A stretch of 64,000 bases of DNA from Allolobophora icterica (GCA_963556255.1 OY744609.1:25982358-26046357), one strand, 5' to 3'. Shown: positions 40,701 to 47,145, counted from the first letter of the stretch. Made by a program: numbers and translations. Notes: generated from the letters alone by a model not told the origin.

Positions 40701-42591
40701 ACAAGAGCTCATTTCCAAAATGTTGGTGGCTTACCTTGACTAAGAGAAAGATTTATTTTCAGGTCACAACAGATGCCAGTTCATAAGAAGGATTATGAAA
40801 GACCCTGCAGTAAAGAATATTGCTGTGACATTCGTTTTGCAACAGAGAATCGTTTTTCCACTCCTAATTCATGCAGAACCTTATCAAGGCTGGTAGGTAG
40901 TAAGTTAGTTAACTAGTTGATCGTGAATTTTAGTAGCACAGTAGTCTGCATCAGTCGCAATATTACCAAAGTGAGAATTGCAGCGTTCGATTCATTCAGT
41001 TATATTAGCATATAGCCTAGCAATGGCGATATGACCCCGGTTTTATAAGTTTCTAAAACTCGAAAGTTTAATATATTTCCAGTTACTTATCAGTTTGGAT
41101 CATTGCTCAGCAGTCAGTTATCCTAACTTAGCACGGAGTGTTTCAGCCTGTTTCAGCTTTCAGTGCCTCATCTTCCCAGTTGTATTTCTCAGCAATCTTC
41201 TAACAAGAGGAGTAACATAAGATGGAGTATTGCACTTAATAGCTACTTTCCGTTGAGGTATGTACGTGTTAATGTGCCAATGCACAGCACAAAGAAAGTC
41301 AAGCTATACTCCTACATCTAGATATATGACGACGACGCTTCAAGAGGGACTCATCAGAGGCACTCTACGCTAGTCTAAAGAATCTCAAGAGTCACTACGA
41401 ACAGAAAGTTTATCAGCAAGCAAACAATGTTGGTCCCGTTTAATACTGTTTTGGTGAGAGTGCATGTCTCGGCGCCTCTGTGAGCGAGGATGCCCGCTCG
41501 ATGGTGGTTTATTTCAGAGATTTAGATCTCAGGCTATCACGGTCCCAACACGGGGACCTTAAATGGCTTTGCACCCATTCAAACGGGCAGCAGTGGTGAA
41601 GGATTTCACTCGATCAATTCATTGAAAAATGAGCAGAGGTCGAGACCATATATACGGTCACTATAGAAAAACGTGTATACATTCATAATGCCGAGATAAC
41701 CAGAAAAGTCATTAGTGGATAGCTTCATTACGCACGCAGACCCCATCCACTGGCTTCCCATTCAGAGTTGACAGATGACAACACAGTCAGAGTTTCACGA
41801 CCGCGATGCATCCAAGATGAGCTATGATAATATGTGACGAGCATTGTTGTCAAACTAATATATTCTTTTGTTAAGGTATTGTCATTGTCTTGTAATATTT
41901 GTGTTGTTCTATTGTCGTCAATTTGTCTTAGGCCTATTGTTCGGTTTCTGTATTGTTGTAACCTTGTCATATCAGATTTATTTAACTGTGGCATTGTTGT
42001 CTTGTCACAAATGAATTCATATTGTTCGACTGTTGCACTCTTGTCCTTTATGCTGCTCTCGTCCAGTTGCCCTATTCGTTAAGTCGTTATCAACGACACA
42101 AATCAGCAATCAACAAATCGTCATGGTTCAATAAATCATGGTTCGATAGATCACTACCGATCAAAAAACCGATCAATCAGAAAAGATCCTATGATCGAAT
42201 CATAGGCTGCCGATTAAACCGAATCGAGAGACCAGAGATGAAGACAGACGATGCAAAGAAAGCAATCTTCCTGAAGGCAAGATCTCTTCCGATCTCTGAC
42301 CCAAAACGTCGTCTACAAGGAGACCTACAAATGTCCAGATGGGACATTCACCTTTTCACTCTTAGGAGGCGCCATGCAGATGCACAATTCCCGACACGGA
42401 ATGCAAAGCTATTTATTGAATTAATCAATTAATACCCGCTGCATCAACTCGAAGCCGAATTTTCATCTGTCAGTCTCTTGTTTTTTTTTTATCTCTCTCC
42501 ACGTTTCTCGGTCAGTATCTCTATCTTTCTGTCTCTGTCTTTCTGCTTCTGCTTTTCTACGTCTTTATGCCGGATGGTCTTTAATACATAT

Positions 42592-42622
<31 letters not shown>

Positions 42623-43036
42623 ATATCTAATATAATAATATCTTATCTGATATGATTATTTATAAAGCGCCTCTCACAGCATAGACTATTCAGAGGCGCT
42701 CCCAGCGTGTCAGCCCCGAGGGAAAAGAAAGGTCTTTAGGCAGCGGAGAGAAGAGGGCGAGATCCCAAGTAGTATCTTGCTACGGAGAGAGGGGGGCAGG
42801 TCATTCCATAGGGAAGGGCCAAGGATGGCAAAAGCACGATGCTGAGCCATCGAAGTCCTTGCGCGGGGGACAAGTAGATCAAGGCGGTCAGCAGACCGAA
42901 GAGGGCGGGAAGAGAGAGCAGATAGAGGTTTGGGCATTACTATAGGTCACAGAGGTGTTTAGGAGCTTTTCCAAGTTGAGTCCTAGATATTATATATATA
43001 TATATAATCTCTAACGGTCTCTATCACTCTCTGCAT

Positions 43037-43084
<48 letters not shown>

Positions 43085-44022
43085 CCTCGTGTTTAGCGCT
43101 TCTGTAAGGTATTTAAGAGGCGCTGTATAAATGTTCTATCACATTACATTACAATCTCTATCTCCCTGTCTCTGTTTGTCTTTCTGCTTTCTGCCTCTGC
43201 ATCTCTGTCTGTCTGTCTGTCTGTCGGTCTTTGTCTGTCTCTGTCTCCGTCTCTTGCTGCAATACATCTCCATTACAGATATTTCACAGTCATTCAATCA
43301 TTTCCGTATGATCATTAATCAATCCTGGTCGGCTGTTGGTCCACGATCATTATTCCGTTAGAAATCATTTACCTATTTAATTAATTAATCAATTACTACT
43401 ACTATTACTACTACCACCATTACCACTACCTTACTACTACTACTAAATAGTAATAATTGTAATAATAATAATAATAAAATTTTCTCCAGATAGTTTTGTA
43501 AATTGTGATGGATCATAACAATGATTGTAATGATAGTGATAATTGTAGTTATTAGTAGTAGCAGTAGTAGCAATTGCTCTTTTTTTCTTCATCTGCTGCT
43601 TCTTCTTATTCGTTGCTGTCTTCACTTCTTCATCGTCTGCTTTCTTCCTCTTCTGCTTTTCATTCTTCTTCTTCTTCTCCTCCTCCTCCTCCTCCTCCTC
43701 CTCCTCCTCCATCCCTCCTCCTCTTCCTTCTGCATCATCATCTTATTCTTCTCCTTCTTCTTCATTATCTTCTCCTTCTGCATCATCATCAACATCATAA
43801 TCATCATCATCATCTTCTTGTTCCGCTTTTCATTCTTCTTCGTCATTTTCTTCTTCTACTTCTGCACCATCTTCTTCTGCTACTTCTTTGTTAAAATTAT
43901 TACTGTTATTGTTATCCTTATTGATACCGTTGTCATTACCACTGCCATTATTATTGTCATTATTATAATTATTATTATAACCATTATTATTATTACTGTT
44001 ATTATTATTATTATTATTATTA

Positions 44023-44071
<49 letters not shown>

Positions 44072-44352
44072 CATTATTAAGCAGCAATAACGCCAATGAA
44101 TAAAATAAAGTAACTTGTAAAAAAAGAAAATGATAATTGCAATAATTATGACAAAAGCAACAACAGTAACAATAGCAAGAACAGTAACAATAGCAACAAT
44201 ATCAGTAGTAGCAATAGTGATGTTTTACCATCGTCTTCCTTTTCAACGAGAAGATGCGAATCAGCTGCTGAAGCCGAGGTTACCGAAAGCGCAGCGTTCC
44301 CATCAAGCGAAGGACACGACGCACTCAACGCTCTCTTCCGTCGCAGGGAAAC
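3529..44352 (-). CDS. Lbc-family Rho guanine nucleotide exchange factor (DH-PH), spliced gene, 20 exons found
   Basis: Encodes a RhoGEF that would catalyse GDP release from Rho-type GTPases at membrane or cytoskeleton. About 870 codons were assembled from 20 minus-strand exons listed separately. Domains in order: Ser/Thr-rich and acidic N-terminus, a basic segment ([18 protein letters not shown]), the pre-DH motif [17 protein letters not shown], the DH domain with signature [19 protein letters not shown], a PH domain ending in the conserved Trp of [10 protein letters not shown], a helical stretch ([20 protein letters not shown]) and RADTFSGFE. The pre-DH motif and the C-terminal RAETFxGF-type motif are family features of ARHGEF18 and AKAP13. 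No C1 zinc finger was seen. Splice phases agree at every junction but one (exons 14076-14128 and 13205-13385). The family call rests on recalled homology; the exact orthologue, start codon and last exon are uncertain. Confidence 0.88.
4278..4338 (-). CDS. RhoGEF exon
   Basis: Acceptor gtttttcag, donor CAGCTTG|GTAAGA. Codes for [20 protein letters not shown] and leaves one base that completes a Glu codon with the next exon. Confidence 0.82.
4694..4755. mobile_element. Very short piggyBac-like inverted-repeat element
   Basis: A 62-bp segment flanked by TTAA on both sides (4690-4693 and 4756-4759) with 15-nt ends CCCTTTAACGATGAG and CTCGTCATTAAAGGG, inverted copies with two mismatches. TTAA duplication plus CCC-starting ends is the piggyBac pattern. 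It sits in a RhoGEF intron. It may be only a hairpin. Confidence 0.5.
4821..4924 (-). CDS. RhoGEF exon, coiled-coil-like
   Basis: Acceptor cgtttactttag, donor AAAATG|GTAAGT. Codes for [35 protein letters not shown], resembling the post-PH helix of ARHGEF18 (LxxKDxxIxxxxxEKxxIxxEM). Confidence 0.88.
5040..5115. repeat. TA-rich microsatellite
   Basis: Imperfect (TA)n with ATATATAC variants. Confidence 0.8.
5198..5278 (-). CDS. RhoGEF exon, C-terminal linker
   Basis: Acceptor tatttttag, donor GCTAG|GTAACT. Codes for [27 protein letters not shown]; 81 nt in phase on both sides. Confidence 0.8.
5709..6140. mobile_element. hAT-like non-autonomous transposon (432 bp)
   Basis: Ends TAGGGTTCCACCGG and CCGGTGGACCCCTA are inverted copies with one mismatch, and the element is flanked by a perfect 8-bp duplication GCGACCAC (5701-5708, 6141-6148). 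Subterminal GGAAACCG/TTTCCGG words repeat in both orientations. 8-bp duplications and TAGGG ends are typical of hAT elements. No transposase is encoded. It lies in a RhoGEF intron. Confidence 0.9.
6469..6655 (-). CDS. RhoGEF exon, PH domain C-terminal helix
   Basis: Acceptor gccctgtctttgtag, donor GGATG|GTAGGT. Codes for [20 protein letters not shown] ... [20 protein letters not shown] and [10 protein letters not shown]. The invariant PH Trp is in NWIALL; KLLVRE and EMYEL match Lbc GEFs. Confidence 0.94.
6690..6848 (-). mobile_element. tRNA-derived SINE (family 2)
   Basis: Minus-strand head with box A-like GTGGTTAGCATGCTTG and box B-like GAATTCAAATCCC, then CAGGACAAAAAC, then the family core GCCGAGGCTAAGAAAAATGA AGTCGCTAAC. 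It lies just upstream of the RhoGEF PH exon at 6469-6655. Confidence 0.7.
7318..7403 (-). CDS. RhoGEF exon, PH domain
   Basis: Acceptor cggttgttctttcag, donor GGCAAG|GTGCGT. Codes for [20 protein letters not shown] and YYFFSQDGK, the PH LxxVLLTDxxxFLxExxQKYxF strand region. Confidence 0.92.
7701..7950. repeat. Inverted-repeat element, possible DNA transposon
   Basis: GGGTGGAACTTTGC at 7701-7714 is repeated inverted as GCAAAGTTCCACCT at 7937-7950, with GGTGGTGACC words inside. ATGCATCG occurs directly after (7951-7958) and also at 7669-7676, 24 bp before the left arm, so the true left end may lie outside the arm. Confidence 0.5.
8095..8345. repeat. Tetranucleotide microsatellite (GGAT/GAAT)n
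   Basis: Interspersed GATG and AATG units with two longer duplicated blocks containing GAAAGTACTGATG. Confidence 0.9.
9037..9118 (-). CDS. RhoGEF exon, start of PH domain
   Basis: Acceptor gttgttag, donor TCTTGTG|GTAAGT. Codes for [27 protein letters not shown]; HEGxxxWxxxxGK is the first PH strand pair. Confidence 0.9.
9710..9946 (-). mobile_element. tRNA-derived SINE (family 1), copy A
   Basis: Minus-strand order: tRNA-like head with box A GTGGCTCAGTGGTAAG and a box B-like GTTTGAATTCC, body with ACCTTGGGCAAGTCCTTCAC, then a tail GAGCGCCTCTGAGTAGTAG and GAGAGGCGCTATAGAAAT followed by A/T-rich sequence. Closely similar to 13600-13830 and 18311-18547. Confidence 0.88.
10018..10184 (-). CDS. 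RhoGEF exon, end of DH domain and DH-PH linker
   Basis: Acceptor cttgtccaatag, donor TTTAAG|GTGCAG. Codes for [20 protein letters not shown] ... [17 protein letters not shown] and ends GSKFK. Matches the family segment LxxALxLIKxIIxxVDxxVxxxxxxxRLxEI. Confidence 0.92.
10266..10810 (-). mobile_element. LINE 3' fragment with pentanucleotide tail
   Basis: On the minus strand the sequence ends in (ATGTT)n (10268-10297). Upstream, 10690-10810 reads [18 protein letters not shown], resembling the C-terminus of a non-LTR reverse transcriptase (..SxxSFKxxLKxxLL). Clade not resolved. Confidence 0.55.
10811..11600. other. Intronic sequence, AT-rich
   Basis: Repeated 'gtaattat'/'tcatggtaatta' words between 11210 and 11560 suggest a decayed tandem repeat. 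No gene seen. Confidence 0.4.
11616..11733 (-). CDS. RhoGEF exon, DH signature
   Basis: Acceptor tttttgttatcacag, donor ACAATCG|GTAAAA. Codes for [20 protein letters not shown] and [19 protein letters not shown]. [16 protein letters not shown] is the strongly conserved DH helix that contacts Rho. Confidence 0.95.
11850..12305. repeat. 18-bp minisatellite, about 25 copies
   Basis: Tandem CTGTGCTACATAAATACT with some 19-bp units carrying an extra T. Occupies most of a RhoGEF intron between two DH exons and ends 27 bp before the exon at 12332. Confidence 0.95.
12332..12457 (-). CDS. RhoGEF exon, DH domain
   Basis: Acceptor ctgtcttgtag, donor ATAGAT|GTGAGA. 42 codons, phase 0 to 0, with [20 protein letters not shown] and DKKFQTFID, closely matching the YxEFCSRHxxAxxxYKEL segment of Lbc GEFs. 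Confidence 0.92.
12535..12660. repeat. Dispersed repeat (unknown family)
   Basis: Shares 'tgttgggttctgcctgtgt', 'agttatctgag' and 'atgaactttttagttctt' with 22612-22740, where the order is the same. Family not recognised. Confidence 0.5.
13205..13385 (-). CDS. RhoGEF exon, DH domain
   Basis: Acceptor ttgacctttgtag, donor CAACTA|GTAAGA. Codes for [20 protein letters not shown] ... [20 protein letters not shown] ending LVQL. As written the exon is 181 nt; 180 nt are needed to follow a phase-0 exon. The excess lies next to or within a run of six T on the coding strand (13379-13384). Confidence 0.88.
13600..13830 (+). mobile_element. tRNA-derived SINE (family 1), copy B
   Basis: Plus-strand copy with intact box A (GTGGCTCAGTGGTAAG) and box B (GGTTCGAATCCCACT), body GCGCAAGTCCTTCACTCGCA, LINE-like tail GGGAGCGCCTCTGAGTAG ... 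GAGAGGTGCTATAGAAATA, and (AATA)n at the end. It lies in the intron between the DH exons at 13205 and 14076. Confidence 0.92.
14076..14128 (-). CDS. RhoGEF exon, DH domain helix 1 (53 nt)
   Basis: Acceptor aatcttttgtag, donor AAAAG|GTATTT. Codes for [18 protein letters not shown], matching the family ELMxTExxHVRTLKIM helix. Ends in phase 0, which conflicts by one base with the next exon. Confidence 0.88.
14627..14814 (-). CDS. RhoGEF exon leading into the DH domain
   Basis: Acceptor tggtgttgtag, donor TCTGGG|GTCAGT. Ends with [20 protein letters not shown] followed by IKRQDHIW, the family-typical lead into the first DH helix (compare AWSxxVDxxxxKxxxKxxxKRQD in Lbc GEFs). Phase 1 at its 3' end fits the next exon as a Glu codon. 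Confidence 0.9.
15655..15910. repeat. (ATGT)n microsatellite
   Basis: Long tandem ATGT tract, resuming at 16655 after an inserted transposon. Confidence 0.95.
15911..16654. mobile_element. hAT-like non-autonomous transposon (744 bp)
   Basis: Ends TAGGGCATAGCCGGGT and ACCCGGCTATGCCCTA are perfect 16-nt inverted repeats, with CCGGGTCCGGGTACCGGGT-like subterminal repeats at both ends. Flanked by ATGTATGT on both sides, compatible with an 8-bp duplication but inside an (ATGT)n tract. Holds an internal tandem repeat of about 66 bp (about five copies, 16140-16460, core GAAAGGAGGAGGGGAGAGG). Confidence 0.85.
16665..16865. other. Intronic sequence
   Basis: The end of the (ATGT)n tract followed by sequence with no recognised feature. 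Confidence 0.4.
16866..16906 (-). CDS. RhoGEF small exon (41 nt)
   Basis: Acceptor ttctgcag, donor GAATAG|GTTTGT. Codes for [13 protein letters not shown] plus two bases; joining with the next exon gives a Ser codon in frame. Short, so support rests on phase and splice sites. Confidence 0.6.
17060..17380. repeat. Degenerate telomere-like (TTAGGG) sequence
   Basis: Many GGGTTTA, AGGGTTAG and TTAGGG variants on the plus strand to about 17300, then CCTAACCCTATC and again GGGTTAGGGTT. Degenerate, not a clean array. Confidence 0.7.
17550..17940 (-). mobile_element. tRNA-derived SINE (family 2) with LINE-type tail segment inside
   Basis: Minus-strand head at 17935-17835 (GTTGGTCAGCCTGCTGAACT, then CTGAAATCCCCATCCAGAC) and family core at 17595-17557 (GCCCTCATATGCCAAGGCTA AGAAACTGAAATCGCT). 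A LINE-type tail lies between (17610-17680). Order suggests insertion or mosaic structure. Confidence 0.55.
17610..17680 (-). mobile_element. CR1/L2-type 3' tail
   Basis: On the minus strand TTGGGAGCGCCTCTGAATAG then GAGGCGCTATGTAAAT and (ATGA)n, the same tail as on the larger LINE copies. Confidence 0.6.
18311..18547 (-). mobile_element. tRNA-derived SINE (family 1), copy C
   Basis: Same order and sequence as copies A and B, with box B GGTTCGAATCCCACT and an (AAAT)n tail on the minus strand. A GAT microsatellite abuts its head. Confidence 0.9.
18551..18702. repeat. (GAT)n microsatellite
   Basis: Nearly uninterrupted ATG/GAT triplets. Confidence 0.95.
18710..19880. other. Intronic sequence
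   Basis: Degenerate GAT-rich stretch at 19065-19170; otherwise nothing recognised. Confidence 0.4.
19888..20110 (-). mobile_element. tRNA-derived SINE (family 2)
   Basis: Minus-strand head at 20110-20035 with CTTGTGGTTAGATTGCTGAC and box B-like GGGATTCAAATCC, and family core at 19932-19888 (CGCACTCGTAAGCCTCGGTC AAGAAAT). Lies 55 bp from the RhoGEF exon at 20165. Confidence 0.65.
20165..20249 (-). CDS. RhoGEF exon (basic Ser segment)
   Basis: Acceptor gtttgcag, donor AAGAAG|GTGGAT. Codes for [19 protein letters not shown] and ISSYRQHKK, a basic serine segment upstream of the DH domain that looks like a kinase target (RRRSS). Confidence 0.75.
20803..21254. mobile_element. hAT-like non-autonomous transposon (about 452 bp)
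   Basis: Ends CAGCGGTGCACAAC and GTTGTGCACCACTG are inverted copies with one mismatch, with GGCC words just inside both ends. Flanks are TTCTAGA and TTCTAGG, an imperfect duplication, so the class call is less secure. Confidence 0.65.
21610..21712 (+). mobile_element. CR1/L2-type 3' tail with (GATT)n
   Basis: GGCAGCGCTTCTGAGTATG, GAAGGGGCACTACAAATTTT and then seven to eight GATT units. Matches the tail plan of other LINE ends here. Confidence 0.65.
22162..22261 (-). CDS. RhoGEF exon
   Basis: Acceptor gatcgttgcag, donor GCCGA|GTAAGT. Codes for [15 protein letters not shown]...TSPRA; both ends are in phase with the neighbours (100 nt = 2 + 96 + 2). Confidence 0.68.
22612..22740. repeat. Dispersed repeat (unknown family), second copy
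   Basis: See 12535-12660: shared words in the same order ending in ATGAACTTTTTGTTCTTTAG. Confidence 0.5.
24402..24725. repeat. TA-rich minisatellite
   Basis: (TA)n followed by about eight copies of a 35-45 bp unit with TATATGCATGTGTATATATA and ACACATGAATA. Confidence 0.9.
25600..25711 (-). CDS. RhoGEF exon
   Basis: Acceptor gcattttttcag, donor ATCACGA|GTACCA. Starts in phase 0 as [20 protein letters not shown] and ends ..KEENIT with one base left, which joins the next exon as a Thr codon. Confidence 0.65.
26098..26392 (+). mobile_element. CR1/L2-like LINE 3' fragment
   Basis: Nearly identical to 33837-34115: the last codons of the reverse transcriptase, GGGGTCTCTCGCACTGG, GCGCTTTATAAATATCC and (AATAC)n. 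5' truncated. Confidence 0.9.
26817..26912. repeat. GAGCAACTG-motif array, arm 1
   Basis: Repeated AGCAACTGACC, GAGCAATTGTC and GCGAGCAAC words ending GACCATATACCCATT. An inverted related array lies at 29664-29835. Confidence 0.6.
27102..27393 (-). CDS. RhoGEF exon (acidic linker)
   Basis: Acceptor catccttttag, donor AATCTT|GTGAGT. 97 codons including [20 protein letters not shown] and [15 protein letters not shown], ending KKLRNL in phase 0. The Asp/Ser-rich composition suggests a disordered, possibly phosphorylated region. Confidence 0.75.
27440..27800. repeat. Degenerate TTG/CTG trinucleotide-rich intron
   Basis: Repeated TTGCTATTGCTGCTGTTGCT-like units fill the whole intron between two RhoGEF exons. 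Confidence 0.8.
27817..28177 (-). CDS. RhoGEF exon (N-terminal, Ser-rich then charged)
   Basis: Acceptor tttttgtcgtcag and donor CGCAG|GTGAAC. Translates as [14 protein letters not shown]... through an acidic stretch ([12 protein letters not shown]) to a charged [20 protein letters not shown] segment. It leaves two bases that combine in phase with the next exon to a Ser codon. An in-frame ATG lies 2 nt inside the exon and could be the start if the upstream exon is non-coding. Confidence 0.75.
28205..28315. repeat. Degenerate (ATGT)n/(TCTG)n microsatellite
   Basis: Mixed GTATGTATGG and GTCTGTCTGTGTATATG units. Confidence 0.8.
28725..29290 (-). mobile_element. CR1/L2-like LINE 3' fragment
   Basis: Minus strand codes for the C-terminal part of a reverse transcriptase ([57 protein letters not shown]) followed by GAGGCGCCCTTGTAATGGC and (TTA)n. 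The frame is open over about 160 codons. Different subfamily from 33.0-34.1 kb. Confidence 0.9.
29345..29605. repeat. CATATG-rich repeat
   Basis: About ten CATATG hexamers, with an approximately 82-bp duplicated unit containing GAAGCCCATATGG and AATACTGTC. Confidence 0.75.
29664..29835. repeat. CAGTTGCTC-motif array, arm 2 (inverted)
   Basis: AATGGGTATATGGTCAGTTG then repeated GTTGCTCGCTGG / CAATTGCT words, the inverse of 26817-26912. A third small copy at 30787-30838 is in the first orientation. Confidence 0.65.
30393..30658. mobile_element. hAT-like non-autonomous transposon (266 bp)
   Basis: Ends GAGGGGTGTCAAA and TTTGACACCCCTG are inverted copies differing only at the first base, flanked by a perfect 8-bp duplication CCTTAAAC (30385-30392, 30659-30666). 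CAGGGGTGTCAAA is a familiar hAT terminus. Confidence 0.9.
31055..31140. repeat. (CTA)n/(CCA)n microsatellite
   Basis: Tandem triplets ACTACTACT then CCACCACCACC. Confidence 0.9.
31652..31765. repeat. (TA)n microsatellite
   Basis: Long pure TA tract with an ACACATAATA interruption. Confidence 0.95.
31940..32600. repeat. Decayed tandem repeats of unknown origin
   Basis: AAGATGTCGTAAACACTGG-like words recur near 31951, 32206 and 32492, and the block GTGCCAGCCCCAAGCCTG...GGAGGATGGCAAC at 32148 recurs near 32275. Not assigned to a family. Confidence 0.45.
32900..34115 (+). mobile_element. CR1/L2-like LINE, 5'-truncated, frameshifted
   Basis: Reverse-transcriptase coding from the [16 protein letters not shown] palm segment, through [16 protein letters not shown] and the [10 protein letters not shown] catalytic box, to the terminal segment ending [17 protein letters not shown] and stop. 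The first part (to about 33030) is in another frame: FRSYL and then DRTQMV are joined only across a one-base shift. Tail: GAGCGCTTCTGAATGG, AGAAGCGCTTTATAAATATC and (AATAC)n. Lies in the 16-kb RhoGEF intron. No endonuclease part remains. Confidence 0.93.
34120..36300. other. Intronic sequence, mixed
   Basis: A GC-richer block at 34680-34920 is open in several frames but matches nothing I know. (GAT)n/(GAC)n at 35021-35055. CCCATATG words at 35890-35935 resemble 29.4 kb. No gene established. Confidence 0.35.
36410..36660. promoter_or_regulatory. CpG-rich block with TATA-like motif (candidate regulatory region)
   Basis: High density of CpG (GAGGCGCTGCCGCGAGCACG, TATCGCGCGCGATTG) next to CTATATATATCG at 36471-36482, in an otherwise CpG-poor window. 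It could be a promoter of an alternative transcript; nothing confirms transcription. Confidence 0.3.
36715..37185. repeat. Purine-rich (GGA/GAA) strand-asymmetric tract
   Basis: Almost 470 bp with very few pyrimidines on the plus strand (runs of GGAGGAAGGGGAAGG type), followed at 37230-37390 by a C/T-rich tract. The long open frames on the minus strand are low-complexity products of this bias. Confidence 0.8.
37590..39435. repeat. T/G-rich minisatellite (about 43-46 bp unit)
   Basis: Tandem units such as TTGTTGTATCTATTGTTTGG / TTGTCGTATTGTCGTTGTCT and TTTTTGTCTCTATATTTTGG / TTGTTGTAGGCGTTTTCTTA. Interrupted by a LINE-derived stretch at 38745-38957. Confidence 0.9.
38491..38957. repeat. Direct duplication, copy 1 (offset 886 bp)
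   Basis: Matches 39377-39843 without gaps and almost without mismatches by eye (one A/G change seen near 38694). Includes the end of the minisatellite and a LINE fragment. Confidence 0.9.
39377..39843. repeat. Direct duplication, copy 2
   Basis: Partner of 38491-38957. In this copy the LINE fragment continues to the right instead of returning to the minisatellite. Confidence 0.9.
39631..39900 (+). mobile_element. LINE reverse-transcriptase fingers fragment
   Basis: Plus strand reads (with frame breaks) [20 protein letters not shown], the fingers region of a non-LTR reverse transcriptase (compare [26 protein letters not shown]). The same segment is present inverted at 40600-40740. Confidence 0.6.
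39905..40760 (-). mobile_element. Degraded LINE reverse transcriptase fragment
   Basis: Minus strand reads, with stops and shifts, the fingers segment (about 40700-40600), then [25 protein letters not shown] and PKG (about 40420-40320), then a damaged catalytic box KYADA near 40230. Clearly inactive. Confidence 0.65.
40765..42580. other. Unassigned sequence
   Basis: A T/G-rich stretch at 41845-42060 recalls the 37.6-39.4 kb minisatellite (TTGTCGT, GTATTGTTG words). No gene recognised. Confidence 0.35.
42585..42645. repeat. (CA)n/(TA)n microsatellite
   Basis: ACACACACACACAC followed by TATATATATATA. Confidence 0.9.
42648..42965 (-). mobile_element. CR1/L2-like LINE 3' fragment
   Basis: Minus strand codes for [38 protein letters not shown] and FLFPRG, then TGGGAGCGCCTCTGAATAG and GAGAGGCGCTTTATAAAT. 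Same ORF end and tail as 33.0-34.1 kb. Confidence 0.9.
43030..43160 (+). mobile_element. CR1/L2-type 3' tail beside (TA)n
   Basis: TTTAGCGCTTCTGTAAGG, AAGAGGCGCTGTATAAATG and CATTACATTAC after a TA tract. Confidence 0.55.
43555..44080. repeat. Low-complexity pyrimidine and (TTA)n tract
   Basis: TTCTTCTTC/TCCTCCTCC runs (43575-43890), then TTATTATTA (43975-44070). Long open frames here are artefacts of composition. Confidence 0.9.
44229..44352 (-). CDS. RhoGEF exon, most upstream found
   Basis: Acceptor cattttgacag and donor GATG|GTAAAA bound an open 124-nt exon coding for a Ser/Ala-rich segment with [16 protein letters not shown] and ending VEKEDD. It ends with one base of a codon, which joins in phase to the exon at 27817-28177, giving ..[16 protein letters not shown]. 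It is separated from that exon by 16 kb. Attribution to the RhoGEF is inferred from strand, phase and composition. Confidence 0.6.
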
Positions 44353-44589
44353 CTGTCAAAATGAAACAGCCACACACACACACACACACATACAACGGGG
44401 GTCAACAAATGAAGAAGAAAACAGAGTATGAATAATGTTCTTTGTTCATTTGTTCATCTCTAAGGATCCCGTAGATAGCCATGGTCACACCATTACACCA
44501 TTCGAGAGGTTCTCTAAGGCACCATATATATACTATGTTCAGATATATACATACACATATAGACATAAATACTTACATGCACGCAAACA

Positions 44590-44660
44590 AAATATATATA
44601 TATATACATATATACATATATATATGTATATATATATGTATATATATATATAATATTATA
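44590..44660. repeat. (TA)n microsatellite
   Basis: ATATATATATACATATATAC-type tract. Confidence 0.9.
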
Positions 44661-45007
44661 TATATACTTGCATACATACTCATATACATACAAATACATA
44701 AGCTGACATAAAAGGAGAAACAGACAGAGAGACACACACATAGAGAAAGATAGACGGACACACAATTAGACAAGCAGACAGGCAAACAGAGAAGGAGAGG
44801 CAGAAACACCGACTGACAGACAGACAGAGTAGGACTGAGCTCGACATAGATCCGAACGACCATTGAACACACATCCGCGTCCACTAGACGACTCAACCTC
44901 CCGTCACCAGATGGCCAATTTCCATTCAGAGCAGACCGTTCGAACGTTCGTCTTCCGCTGCACCGCATATATACGCGACGTCAACGCAACGCTGGTCCCA
45001 GTGGAAC

Positions 45008-45072
45008 GACCCGCTAAATAAGCTGCCGATCGGTTATAAAGGTTGCGTCAAACCAAATACATTTAGCGGGTC
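45008..45072. repeat. Inverted repeat, 12-nt arms
   Basis: GACCCGCTAAAT and ATTTAGCGGGTC are perfect inverted copies separated by 41 nt. A second hairpin (CACCCCACC / GGTGGGGTG) lies at 45174-45203. Confidence 0.7.
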
Positions 45073-45637
45073 TTATAGGCTTGCAACTTCATCGCCAACT
45101 TCACTCTTACAATTAACGTCTGCCTAGTTGCAGACACCACAATGTGGCTTGGCCGGTGTCGTAGATCTGTTCCACCACCCCACCCCCATATTAGAGGTGG
45201 GGTGACGGGCACTTCTTCGGAAATAAAATGTTGATCTTGGAAGACGACTCATATCGCTGACAACACAGAAGTCTTTAAAATGTCTGATAATTCTTCAACT
45301 TATTAAAGAGGTTTTCAAAATGTCTTATAACTGTTTCATTAGTCATTAACGTTGGAAGATCCGTCACCTCCTAAGAATTCTTGCACGTCAATATTGTTAC
45401 TAACACTCTGACTTTACTTACGTCAACGCACAATGGTTGTCATCTGCCACTAGTTTTACTTCAAAAGGCCAAAAATACTTCATAACCTGAAAGCTGATGG
45501 CTATAAGCGGTGTGTAATCAATAATCCACGGTTAATGTTTCCACACATTACTTCACATTGTTATACAATGACAATGCTTAAAATAGAAGATGACTCACAA
45601 AATGATGAATTATGCACAAAATGACTGATGATATACA

Positions 45638-46840
<1,203 letters not shown>

Positions 46841-46884
46841 GACATTGATAAATGTGGTCAAAGTAGCCTTAGAGCAGTTCCTTG

Positions 46885-47145
46885 CTCGAGCCCCGAGAGG
46901 AAGCAGAAGTGTCAACGACTTCATTTCTCGGCGTAAGAGGGCGCGTGTCCAGTCTTTTATAACCGTCACCTTCATTCATCAACAGTGTGCGGTTAGTGTG
47001 CTCATTAACAGCAGAATTTGTTGGTTGTGCGAATGAAGAAGAGATTTAGGTTACATCTTTATGGCCAAGCGAAATCCGAACACCCGATATCCGAGTTGAA
47101 AGCCCAGCATGCTAATCACTGGACTATCAACTCCGTTGTCTCATG
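46885..47145 (-). mobile_element. tRNA-derived SINE (family 2)
   Basis: Minus-strand head at 47140-47070 (GATAGTCCAGTGATTAGCAT, TTTCAACTCGGATATCGGG) and family core at 46950-46914 (CCCTCTTACGCCGAGAAATG AAGTCGTTGACA). Confidence 0.6.

Noticed and set aside
43521..44090. 189-aa open frame rich in Leu, Ile and Phe
   Set aside because: Product of TTC/TTA/ATT microsatellites; no start context, no family and the same stretch is open on the other strand.
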